From the NCBI GenBank assembly GCA_013360985.1, contig JABWAM010000018.1:1-21643 (forward strand): 21,643 bases of DNA, read 5' to 3'. The notes beneath the pieces are model-generated. The model did not search any database. It saw nothing but the letters and a program-made list of their open reading frames with translations, and was not told the DNA's origin. The stretch is from Verrucomicrobiia bacterium (GTDB taxonomy: Bacteria; Verrucomicrobiota; Verrucomicrobiia; JABWAM01). The number at the start of each line of letters is the position of its first letter. The stretch's first letter is position 1. Shown here piece by piece: positions 6,982 through 14,727 of this stretch. A program made the translations under genes and the position numbers.

Positions 6982-9411
6982 ATGCCCGCTTTCTCCGATC
7001 AGGCGCATCACGCGACGGCAAACGTCCGCGGCGAAAGGGGGGATCCCCATCCCCGACTCTTCTGGGCGCTCGCCATCCTCGTCCTGCTGCCCGTGGGACT
7101 CCTGGCCCCGATCGTGATCCAATTCGGATCGGTGACCATGGGCGACCATGAACTCGTGGCCAAGTTGGGTCTGCTCAAAGCGCTCCGAGAAGGCGCCTCC
7201 CCCTTCTGGACGGAGGCGCTCGACTGCGGAACCTTGCTCCTCGGCTGTACCAGCATGCCTTGGACGTTTGCCGACCTTGCCTTCCTCTTCGTTGGGCCAC
7301 AGGGCGCGCACAATTTTTCCGCGGTGGCGGACCTGGCCGTCGCGGGCATCGGTTTTTATCTCTGGCGGCGTCGATCTTGGGAAAACGGCTTCGCCGCATC
7401 GCTGCTCGGGGCGATCACCTATCAACTCAGCCTCCATCCTCTTTCGCAACTCAGCGTCGGCCACCAGGTGGTCACTGCCCAGTATGCATGGCTGCCATGG
7501 GGTCTATGGTGCGTGGACTTCCTTGCCGCAGGGCGAAGGCTCCGATTCTTCGCGCTCTTCCCGTGGATCCTTTTCCTGATGGCAATGGCCACCTACCCCG
7601 CCACGACGATCATTTTTGGATTCGTGATGGCGCTCTATTCCGGTTGGAGAATTCTCGCCGTCGAACGGCGCACCGCCAAGCGCTTCGTCGCGTTTGCGCT
7701 TTTTTTGGCGGCCTCGGCTCTTGGCGTTGCGGGCGCCGCGTTCATCTACGTGCCGGCGCACATTTTCGCGGGACATTGCGTGCTTCCGGGAAACCCGAGC
7801 TACAACATTCCCGATTACTTCAACCACTTGACGCTGCCCCCCCCTTGCCTGGCCACGCTGGCCTTGCCGTACCTTTTCGGCGGGAGCTTCACCGAGCCCT
7901 CTTTCTGGGCCAACTACCTTTCTCCCGCCAACACGGGCGCGCCTCATGAGTTCGCGATCTATTGCGGCCTTCTGCCCCTCTGGTTGGTTTGGATCCACCG
8001 TTCCGCAATCCGCCGATCCAGCGAGGCGACCTTTTGGGGGGGAGTCGGCCTTCTTCTCCTGGTCGTCGCCATCGGAAAGTGGGGAGGACTTTACCCGCTG
8101 CTCCGCCACCTGCCCATCATGGGAAACCTTCGTGGATCCTGTCGCTTCACCGTCGCCCTGCCCCTCGCCGGCGCGTGCTTGGCGGCATGGGGCGCGGACC
8201 AGTACGCCCGAATGCCCGAACTCCAACGCGCCCGCGTCCTGGCACGGCTCCCCCTGTGGCTCATCGCTCTGGGGTCGGTCGCCTTTGCGTTTCTGCTGGC
8301 CGCTCTCTTTGCGGAAGGAGCCCTTGCACGCTGGCAGCCCGCGGCGGCGCCGTCCTGGCTGCCTCGCGCTCGTGCGCTCCTTCATGAACGCGTCGTCGCG
8401 GCGTCCGCAAGCAACCTGAAGATGATCGCCGCGCTCACCCTCGCGTGGGGCATCCTGTTCCTGGCCGGCGGACGAAGATTCCGGACCCGCCCAGGCTTTC
8501 TCTGCGTGCTGGCGGCCGTCGATCTGGCGCTCACCGCCTGGCCGATGCTCTGGAAGCCGAGTGGGAACGCGACGCTCTATCTTCGAAGACATCCCTTATC
8601 TCCCGCGCTGGAGGCGTTCCATTCGCCGGGTCGCACGCGTTTTGCCGATCTCGATTTTTCCACCCCTCACAATCTTGCGTTGCTGAACGAAAGCTGGGAC
8701 GCCGCGGGGTTTCGCGACTTCGTGCCCCGCTGGCACATGGAGCTGGTCCGAAAGGCCAACGGGGAGGACCCGTTCACGTACGATCTCTACCGCTACGGCC
8801 TGTTTCGGGCCTCCCCTCTCCTTGCGCTCATGCGGGTGCAGACCGTGGTTGCGCGAAACGCCGTGCCGCCCACGCCGTGGCGCGAGGTGGGACGCGTCGA
8901 GGGCGTCGGAATTTTCCGCGGACCGTCCGTCCCTCCCGAAGCCTGGTTGCCGCATCGTGTCGTTTCCATCAAAGAGCCGCGGAAGCGGCTCGACGAACTT
9001 GAAAAAGTGGTGGCCCCGGCTCCCACGGTCACCGCCGTGGTCGAGAGCGAGATCAACCTGACGGAAGCGACGGGAGAAGTCGCGAGCGTGCTGAAAACCG
9101 GCCCCCTGGAGTATGCCGTCAACTTCAAGGGGCCGGCCAAGGGCTTGCTCTGCACGGGGATCGGTTGGTACCCCGACTGGAGGGCTTTCCACGGGAAGGC
9201 GCCCTTGCCCACGCTCCGTGTCAACCATGCCTTCCTCGGCGTGCGCATCGAGCGGCCGGTCGAAAGCGTGACCCTGCGTTTTGTCGCCGATGCGCACCGA
9301 CTCGGCATCCGAGTTTCCCTCCTGGCATGCGGAGTTTGGCTGCTGGCGATCGGTGCGCCGGTCCTGGCGGGCGTTCTTCGTCGTTCCGCGGTCAAACCTC
9401 CGCGTTCTTGA
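6982..9411 (+). CDS. YfhO-like polytopic membrane protein (putative GT-C glycosyltransferase)
   Basis: An 809-residue integral membrane protein. After an N-terminal helix (about 27-48), the first outer loop holds GDHELVAKLGLLKALREG and SPFWTEALDCG, the arrangement seen in YfhO and other GT-C-like proteins. Many transmembrane segments follow. MGNLRGSCRF (380-389) precedes a helix, as in YfhO-family members. A soluble C-terminal domain contains the family-like GIGWYPDWRAFHGK...VNHAFLGVRIE block (about 726-757), and a final helix and short basic tail close the protein. YfhO is linked to glycosylation of lipoteichoic acid in Firmicutes, while Gram-negative members are mostly uncharacterised. ATG6982 is preferred to TTG6976. 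The stop is immediately followed, with no spacer, by the stop of the convergent GT2-GT-C gene. It probably decorates a surface glycan outside the cytoplasmic membrane. Confidence 0.82.
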   Translation: MPAFSDQAHHATANVRGERGDPHPRLFWALAILVLLPVGLLAPIVIQFGSVTMGDHELVAKLGLLKALREGASPFWTEALDCGTLLLGCTSMPWTFADLAFLFVGPQGAHNFSAVADLAVAGIGFYLWRRRSWENGFAASLLGAITYQLSLHPLSQLSVGHQVVTAQYAWLPWGLWCVDFLAAGRRLRFFALFPWILFLMAMATYPATTIIFGFVMALYSGWRILAVERRTAKRFVAFALFLAASALGVAGAAFIYVPAHIFAGHCVLPGNPSYNIPDYFNHLTLPPPCLATLALPYLFGGSFTEPSFWANYLSPANTGAPHEFAIYCGLLPLWLVWIHRSAIRRSSEATFWGGVGLLLLVVAIGKWGGLYPLLRHLPIMGNLRGSCRFTVALPLAGACLAAWGADQYARMPELQRARVLARLPLWLIALGSVAFAFLLAALFAEGALARWQPAAAPSWLPRARALLHERVVAASASNLKMIAALTLAWGILFLAGGRRFRTRPGFLCVLAAVDLALTAWPMLWKPSGNATLYLRRHPLSPALEAFHSPGRTRFADLDFSTPHNLALLNESWDAAGFRDFVPRWHMELVRKANGEDPFTYDLYRYGLFRASPLLALMRVQTVVARNAVPPTPWREVGRVEGVGIFRGPSVPPEAWLPHRVVSIKEPRKRLDELEKVVAPAPTVTAVVESEINLTEATGEVASVLKTGPLEYAVNFKGPAKGLLCTGIGWYPDWRAFHGKAPLPTLRVNHAFLGVRIERPVESVTLRFVADAHRLGIRVSLLACGVWLLAIGAPVLAGVLRRSAVKPPRS

Positions 9412-12189
9412 TCAGGGTTGGCCTGCGTCTTTCTTCCGCATGATGGTGAGCCGGTACGGAGGCGCGCCTTCGCCCATGCTCGTCTGGAGAAGCAGGACCG
9501 TTGAATAATGATCGAGGATATAGGCGTGGATCGACGGGAGGTAATGGTCGCCAAAAAACAGGGCGCCGGGGATTTTTCCCTCGTGAAGAAGCGGACGGGT
9601 CGCCCCGAGTGTGGCGGCCCAGATGGGGGTGCTATCCAGAACCGCGAAGTTGGGGGAGCGGCTCCGGATGGCCTCGATTTCACCGAGTTCGAGAGGCGAC
9701 CTCAGTTTGCCATCCGAATAGCGAACCGCAAGCAAGCCGGAGTTGAGGGTGTACTGGGGAGGAAGATGCCCGGTCAGAAGGCACATCACGTAACCGGGGC
9801 TCAAGGAGAACAAGTATTTCGGCCCGGTGGCTTTGTCATGCTCTCGAATCCAGAGAGCGGCTTCCTGCCACACTTTCGCCTGTCTCAAGTGAGCAGCCGA
9901 TCGGCACGCACACCTCAAGCGCCCGTAAGGAGTCTCCAAAGTCAGCCAGGGGAGGCGATATTTGGCCAGGGAATCGCTCGCCAGGATCGCCCCTCCCAGC
10001 ATGAACGGGAGCATCACCGCGATGCGCAAGCGCCGGATATGGATGGCTTGGCCGATCAGCCGGTGGCCCGCCGCAAAGGTCGCCGGAAGATTGGCGGCAA
10101 CCAGGAAGACGAAGGGATAGACATGGCCGTCCACTGCGAACCGGAACGCGGCGAAGATGCCGACGAGGCAATACCAGGGCAGTTCGCGCGCGACCTCCTT
10201 GTCGCGCAGCTTGTCGTAAAGGCAGGCGCCCAATCCGATCCAGGGCGCGAGAAACAGGATGAGGCACGCCTGGATGAAGAGGGTGTCCCGATGCCAGAAC
10301 GCGAGCAGGGCGAACGCCCCTCCGGAAACAATGAGGAGAACAGCGAGGGATGCCCTGCGCTGGCGAGCCGCCTCTCTCGCGCGCTCCGCCCAATGGACGA
10401 TCGCGCCCACCGCGGCAAAGAGCAGGACGAGCCGAATCGTTGCTTTGAGTGGAAACTCTCCCGGGTTCCCCTGGCCCTGGGACTTCACCGATGCAGTCAC
10501 CCGTTCAAACAATTCCGGAGGCGAAATCCAGGCGGAAGCCATCAGGAGACCGGCCGAAGTCACGATCGCACCTGTGACGGCGAGGACCATCGTCCGTTCC
10601 AATCGAGAACCCTTCCCCTTCCAGAAGAGCAGGCTCACGGTGGCCAACCCGATCGCCGCGGTGGCTTCCAGCTTGCAGATGAACGGGGCGACGGACGCCA
10701 CCACGGCAAGGCCCGCCCACGAACCGCGTCCGCCCGTCGCCGCATGTCGTCCCCCGAGCAGTACGGTAAGCGCGAGCCAGAGGCTCGTCCACGTTCCGCA
10801 ACTGCTGTAGGGAAGCAGCAGCGCCGACATCGAACAAAAGGCCGGCGGAAACACAAAAACGCCGGCCCAGGCCACCAGCATCCAGGATAGGTAAAACCGC
10901 GGCAGAATCTTCGCACCGGCCAATGCGAGAAAGATCCCCGTTCCAAGAACCAGCGCCCCCATCACGCCGCGATCCACCCAAAATGAGTCTCCGAAGAAAT
11001 GCATGAAACCGGCCGTCGCGAAGTAGGAAAGCGGGCCGTAGATCATTTCGAAATCCCGCCAGGGACGATCTCCCGCAAGAATGCGGCGCGGAGTCGTCAT
11101 CTCTCGAGCCGAGTCCCAGTTGAAATCTCCCCACCGATCCCATCCCCAAAGCAGATGGGCCGCGAGCAGGATCCCCAAGAGACCCCACACCAGCTTTGGT
11201 TGGTCAAGCCTCCATCGGTCTCGCGTTTCGTTCATGGACGAGCATTCCACGCCACAAAACTTTCGCCACAGGCGACACAGCCCTTTCCCACGTCCGACTT
11301 CATGCCCCGCGCGACTCAAAAAGACGGCCCAGAGCAGCCCTGGCAACGGCGCTTCGGGAAGCCGACGACGGAGCGCCGCCGCATACCGGATCCACGGCGC
11401 CAGGAGCAGCAGCCAGAGCAAGGTCTTGATCCCCCAGAGGAATCCGTCGCCGATCGCCTTTGAAAGCGGCCATCCATCGAGCAGGATGCGCCGTTGCGCG
11501 CACCCCTCTCCGCGGCCGATCCGTTGCGCCCAAAAAGCGCGCAAATCTTCGGGGACCGCATGCGGGACCACGATGGACATGTCCTCGGCCCGGCGAAAAC
11601 GTTTCGCCATGCTCTCTCCAAACACCGCGTCCTCGCCGGCGCAGATCGGCACCGGATATTTCTCCGGAAAAAGCCCCGCCTCGATCGCGCAACGGCGGCG
11701 GCACGAGTACCCCTCGCACCAGTTCATCGCTTCGCGGCCCGAACGATAGAGATGGCGATGCTCCGCCTCCACCATCGCGCCGAAGGGGTGGCCGCTGTTC
11801 TCAACCCTCGAGTCCACGATCAGGTAGTCGGCGCCCGCGTCGTAGTGTTTCCGCGCCCGGGCCAGGAAGTCCTCCGGAAGGCGGGCATCCGCGTTGAGGA
11901 TCACGACCACCTCGCCCCGCGCAGCGCGAATCCCTTGATTGCGCGCCCCGCAACGCCCGTCCCGATTGTCCTGCGGCAGGAGGCGGAAGCGCGGATCGCC
12001 GAAGCCCTGGACGATCCGCGGGGTGTCGTCCGAGGAGGCATCCACCACCAGGACTTCGAAATCTCCGTCACCATTGTCGCGGATGGAGCGAAGCGTGACG
12101 AGGATGTCCTCCGCCTCGTCGCGCGTCGGAATGACGATGCTGAAGAAGGGCGCCGCCGCAGTTCGCTTTTCAGAAATCACTCGACGCAT
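9412..12189 (-). CDS. Bimodular protein: GT2 glycosyltransferase fused to PMT/ArnT-like GT-C membrane domain
   Basis: A 925-residue protein with two modules. Residues about 16-240 form a GT2 GT-A domain. It opens with FFSIVIPTRDEAEDI, has the UDP-site VVDASSDDT (48-56), a DXD-like ILNADARLP (97-105), the catalytic-base-type GEDAVF (185-190), and QRIGRGEG (222-229). Helices around 250-272 follow. From about 330 a GT-C module begins: a helix, then the acidic loop GDFNWDSARE (354-363), LAGDRPWRDFEMIYGPLSYF (371-390), many helices, and a C-terminal soluble region. GT2 enzymes use nucleotide sugars in the cytoplasm or make polyprenyl-phosphate sugars, whereas GT-C enzymes use lipid-linked sugars on the outer face. 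One chain could therefore couple donor synthesis to transfer. An in-frame ATG at 11235 (M319) sits exactly between the modules, so separate translation of the second half is possible. Confidence 0.88.
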   Translation of the reverse strand: MRRVISEKRTAAAPFFSIVIPTRDEAEDILVTLRSIRDNGDGDFEVLVVDASSDDTPRIVQGFGDPRFRLLPQDNRDGRCGARNQGIRAARGEVVVILNADARLPEDFLARARKHYDAGADYLIVDSRVENSGHPFGAMVEAEHRHLYRSGREAMNWCEGYSCRRRCAIEAGLFPEKYPVPICAGEDAVFGESMAKRFRRAEDMSIVVPHAVPEDLRAFWAQRIGRGEGCAQRRILLDGWPLSKAIGDGFLWGIKTLLWLLLLAPWIRYAAALRRRLPEAPLPGLLWAVFLSRAGHEVGRGKGLCRLWRKFCGVECSSMNETRDRWRLDQPKLVWGLLGILLAAHLLWGWDRWGDFNWDSAREMTTPRRILAGDRPWRDFEMIYGPLSYFATAGFMHFFGDSFWVDRGVMGALVLGTGIFLALAGAKILPRFYLSWMLVAWAGVFVFPPAFCSMSALLLPYSSCGTWTSLWLALTVLLGGRHAATGGRGSWAGLAVVASVAPFICKLEATAAIGLATVSLLFWKGKGSRLERTMVLAVTGAIVTSAGLLMASAWISPPELFERVTASVKSQGQGNPGEFPLKATIRLVLLFAAVGAIVHWAERAREAARQRRASLAVLLIVSGGAFALLAFWHRDTLFIQACLILFLAPWIGLGACLYDKLRDKEVARELPWYCLVGIFAAFRFAVDGHVYPFVFLVAANLPATFAAGHRLIGQAIHIRRLRIAVMLPFMLGGAILASDSLAKYRLPWLTLETPYGRLRCACRSAAHLRQAKVWQEAALWIREHDKATGPKYLFSLSPGYVMCLLTGHLPPQYTLNSGLLAVRYSDGKLRSPLELGEIEAIRSRSPNFAVLDSTPIWAATLGATRPLLHEGKIPGALFFGDHYLPSIHAYILDHYSTVLLLQTSMGEGAPPYRLTIMRKKDAGQP

Positions 12190-12295
12190 CCTAGGCGGAT
12201 AGGCCGACGTTTGGCGATGCGGGATTCGTCTCTTTCGCGCCCCGTCCCAATGGCCATGCTTTGCATCCTCCGCTCTCCCTGCTAGACAAGGGCGC
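12190..12295. promoter_or_regulatory. Divergent promoter region between GT2-GT-C and Wzy-like genes
   Basis: A 106-base spacer between divergent start codons. It must hold promoters for both directions. Only the plus-strand one is recognisable and is listed separately. The minus-strand start has no strong Shine-Dalgarno sequence. Confidence 0.5.
12261..12288 (+). promoter_or_regulatory. Candidate extended -10 promoter (TTGCAT / TGCTAGACA)
   Basis: TTGCAT (12261-12266), a 16-base spacer ending in TGC, and TAGACA (12283-12288). The predicted start of transcription would be at or next to GTG12296, giving an almost leaderless mRNA. The CTGCTAGA core is identical to that before the methyltransferase gene. 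Confidence 0.4.
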
Positions 12296-13504
12296 GTGTT
12301 GTTGCCGCAAGATTTCCGAGGGGCTTCCCCCTCCTCCCTCCGCTCTTCCGTCCAGGCTCTCCTCGCCGCCTACTCCGTCGCCCTAGTCTTTCGCGGTACG
12401 GCCAGCCTGCAGGCGATCCTGCTTCTTTCGGCGTTTCTCCTCCTCCTGTTTGACCGGCGGGACGCCCTGGGCATCGCGTGGAAAGACGCGAGGTGGGCCC
12501 TGGGCCCGCTCCTGCTGTTTTCCTGTTGGATTTTCGCCCTCTGCGGTTTCTGGCGCGAGCCGCCGTTGCGCTCCTGGGATCCCGGCGGATGGAACGTGCA
12601 GCAGCCGTGGTTCAGCCTCGACCAATGGCGGCGCGACATCGCCCAGCCCATGATCGCGCTGCTCTGCGGCTGGTGGGCTTTCCGCGAGGAAGGCGCGCGA
12701 CGCTGGCTTTTTCTGATTCAGGGAGGATTGATCTTTCTGCTGGCTGCGAAAGGTCTCCATCAGTTTTTTCTCGGCGAAATCGTGGACGGACTCCTCCAGC
12801 GAGGAACGCTCCAGATTCGCGGTTTTTCGCGCGATAATATCTTTTTTTCCTACGTGCTCCTTTTGCTCACCCCCGGCGCTCTCTGGCTCGTCGTGCAATT
12901 TCGCGGCCGTCGTTTTTCTTGGCTTCCGATCCTCGTCCTTCTCGCCCTGGTTTTCCTGAATAAACGGCGCGGAACCTGGGCCGCCGTTTACGTGGAGTTC
13001 CTGGTCCTCGCCCTCGGCTGGCGCCGCCGTCACCTCGCGGTCTTCCTCCTCGGCACGCTCCTTCTCGGGAGCGCTGCGTATCACCTGCGTCCCGGTTGGT
13101 TTCAACGCAATTACGACTTCCAGCGCACCGGGCGTGTGACCATCCTGAAGGATTACCCGGCGCTCGCCGCCGAGGCGCCGATCACCGGCGTGGGTTTCGG
13201 CAAGGATACCGTGGTGAAGAACTACTGGCACCGGATCTACCAGCATGCGCACAACACGTTCCTCAACCGGCTCCTTGAACTGGGCTGGCCAGGGCTGGCG
13301 TTCTGGGTGGCGGCGCTGGCCGTCTACGCATTCCGCTTCCTGCGGGGTTGGACTCAGGACCCCGCCGCGCGGATCGGCCTGGCATTCCTCCTCGCGTTTT
13401 GCGTCCGCAACCTGACCGACGACGTCTGGATCGCCAGCAACGCCGAACTCTTTTGGTTTCAGATCGGCGTGTTGATGCCTCCGCGACCGGAAAGCCCTCG
13501 ATGA
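12296..13504 (+). CDS. O-antigen ligase/polymerase family (Wzy_C/WaaL-like) membrane protein, first copy
   Basis: A 402-residue polytopic inner-membrane protein. The Wzy_C signature is QHAHNTFLNRLLELGWPGL, with H317, H319 and N320 at the start of the large periplasmic-loop/helix boundary. Other family features are LNKRRGTW (221-228), RTGRVTILKDYP (277-288) and GVGFGKD (298-304). Members either polymerise O-units or ligate undecaprenyl-linked glycan to lipid A core or protein, and sequence alone rarely separates these roles. GTG12296 is taken as start, with AAGGG just upstream; TTG at 12299 or 12302 are alternatives. It is first in an operon whose next three genes all join by ATGA overlaps. 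Confidence 0.88.
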   Translation: MLLPQDFRGASPSSLRSSVQALLAAYSVALVFRGTASLQAILLLSAFLLLLFDRRDALGIAWKDARWALGPLLLFSCWIFALCGFWREPPLRSWDPGGWNVQQPWFSLDQWRRDIAQPMIALLCGWWAFREEGARRWLFLIQGGLIFLLAAKGLHQFFLGEIVDGLLQRGTLQIRGFSRDNIFFSYVLLLLTPGALWLVVQFRGRRFSWLPILVLLALVFLNKRRGTWAAVYVEFLVLALGWRRRHLAVFLLGTLLLGSAAYHLRPGWFQRNYDFQRTGRVTILKDYPALAAEAPITGVGFGKDTVVKNYWHRIYQHAHNTFLNRLLELGWPGLAFWVAALAVYAFRFLRGWTQDPAARIGLAFLLAFCVRNLTDDVWIASNAELFWFQIGVLMPPRPESPR

Positions 13505-14727
13505 AACCCGAAATCCTCCACGCGCTCCGCATCTGGGAGTGGCGAATCTGGGTCTTGCTCCTCTACGCCCTCCCTCTCCACGAGGCAACGAAGAATACAC
13601 TCTGGGCGCTCGCCCTCGTCCTCACGAGCTTCCGCGCCGCGTGTGAAACGAGCCGCGGGAGGATGGATGCCGCCGGCTTCGGAGTCGTCGTCTGGGTGGC
13701 CGCGGGCCTCTGGGCGACCGGGTTCGCCATCGAACCCGCGTCGAGTTGGAAAGGGCTCTGGGACATGACCCGCGCCGCGGGCATGTTCTTTCTTGCGGCG
13801 CGCCACGGCAGCGCGCCTTCCCGACGGGAGGCAACCGTTCGCCATATTTTGCTCGCTGCGGCTGCCGGATCGGCCATCGGCCTCTTTCACGCCGCGCACG
13901 CCCTGAGCGGACATGAAGGAAGAATCGAGCGCTTGGCGCTCCAGATCCCTTCGGTCGGTCACCACAACCAAAGCGGCACATGGTTGGCGATGGCGTGGAT
14001 GTTCGCCCTGGCGGGCGCCCTGCACGGGCGCCTTGTAAAACCGCCTGCACTCCTTGCGGTTTCCTGCCTTCTCGTCGGTTTGGGATTGGTCGCCACAACC
14101 TCGCGAACAGCAATTGCGGTCGCGCTTATGATTACGCTGGGAACGCTTTGGTTTGCCCGTCCCCGATTCTGGCTGCGCGCCGGTTTACTGACTCTGATTC
14201 CGTGTGTTCTTCTCGTCATGATGGCCAGTCGTCCCTTGCGCGAACGCCTCCTTTTCCGCGGTTCCTTTCATAATCGCACGGCGATCTGGAGCGCATCGAG
14301 TGAAACGTTTCGCGAACGCCCATGGACGGGCGTCGGATTGAACAATTTCAAAAACGTCATGTTGGAAACGGACGATCCCATGCGATTCGCCACGGTGGAT
14401 CATGCCCACAATCTCTACGTGAACAGCCTCGTGCAGGGAGGTTGGCCCGGTTTGGCCGCGCTCGTCGTCATGCTGGGAAGCGGCCTCGGAACCATCGTGC
14501 GGCTCCGGAAAAACCGCGAGCCGTCCGTGCGCCTCGCCGTTCGAGCGGCCTTGGGCGTCTGGCTCGTCGCGGTCCTGAATGGATGCAGCAACACCTCGCT
14601 TCACCATGAACTCTCGATGCTCTTCTTCGTGGCCATTGGCCTCGTCGCCTCCGCCGCGTCTCCTCGAAGCAAAGGAAAGCTCGATTTCGCAACAACGACG
14701 ATGCATCCTTCCTCCCTCACTTCATGA
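13501..14727 (+). CDS. O-antigen ligase/polymerase family (Wzy_C/WaaL-like) membrane protein, second copy
   Basis: A 408-residue polytopic membrane protein of the same superfamily as its upstream neighbour but clearly diverged. It has VDHAHNLYVNSLVQGGWPGL with H301, H303 and N304, and TTSRTA (199-204), matching the usual SxSR(T/G) segment. HNRTAIWSAS (257-266) and GVGLNNFKN (278-286) are also typical. ATG13501 lies in the ATGA overlap with the preceding stop and is preferred over the longer upstream open frame. Two such proteins in tandem may divide polymerase and ligase work, or act on two glycans. No strong ribosome-binding site is present, so translation probably depends on coupling. Its own stop overlaps the next start in another ATGA. 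Confidence 0.9.
   Translation: MKPEILHALRIWEWRIWVLLLYALPLHEATKNTLWALALVLTSFRAACETSRGRMDAAGFGVVVWVAAGLWATGFAIEPASSWKGLWDMTRAAGMFFLAARHGSAPSRREATVRHILLAAAAGSAIGLFHAAHALSGHEGRIERLALQIPSVGHHNQSGTWLAMAWMFALAGALHGRLVKPPALLAVSCLLVGLGLVATTSRTAIAVALMITLGTLWFARPRFWLRAGLLTLIPCVLLVMMASRPLRERLLFRGSFHNRTAIWSASSETFRERPWTGVGLNNFKNVMLETDDPMRFATVDHAHNLYVNSLVQGGWPGLAALVVMLGSGLGTIVRLRKNREPSVRLAVRAALGVWLVAVLNGCSNTSLHHELSMLFFVAIGLVASAASPRSKGKLDFATTTMHPSSLTS

Noticed and set aside
7504..8592. 362-codon minus-strand open frame
   Set aside because: It is a shadow of the YfhO-like gene with no recognisable domain.
9508..10890. 460-codon plus-strand open frame
   Set aside because: It is antisense to the GT-C module of the fusion protein and has low-complexity shadow composition.
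11233..11235. Frameshift or gene boundary between GT2 and GT-C modules
   Set aside because: The frame is continuous across the junction without a stop, and M319 has no clear Shine-Dalgarno sequence. A fusion is the simpler reading.
12383..13600. 405-codon minus-strand open frame
   Set aside because: It is antisense to the first Wzy-like gene, with charged low-complexity sequence.
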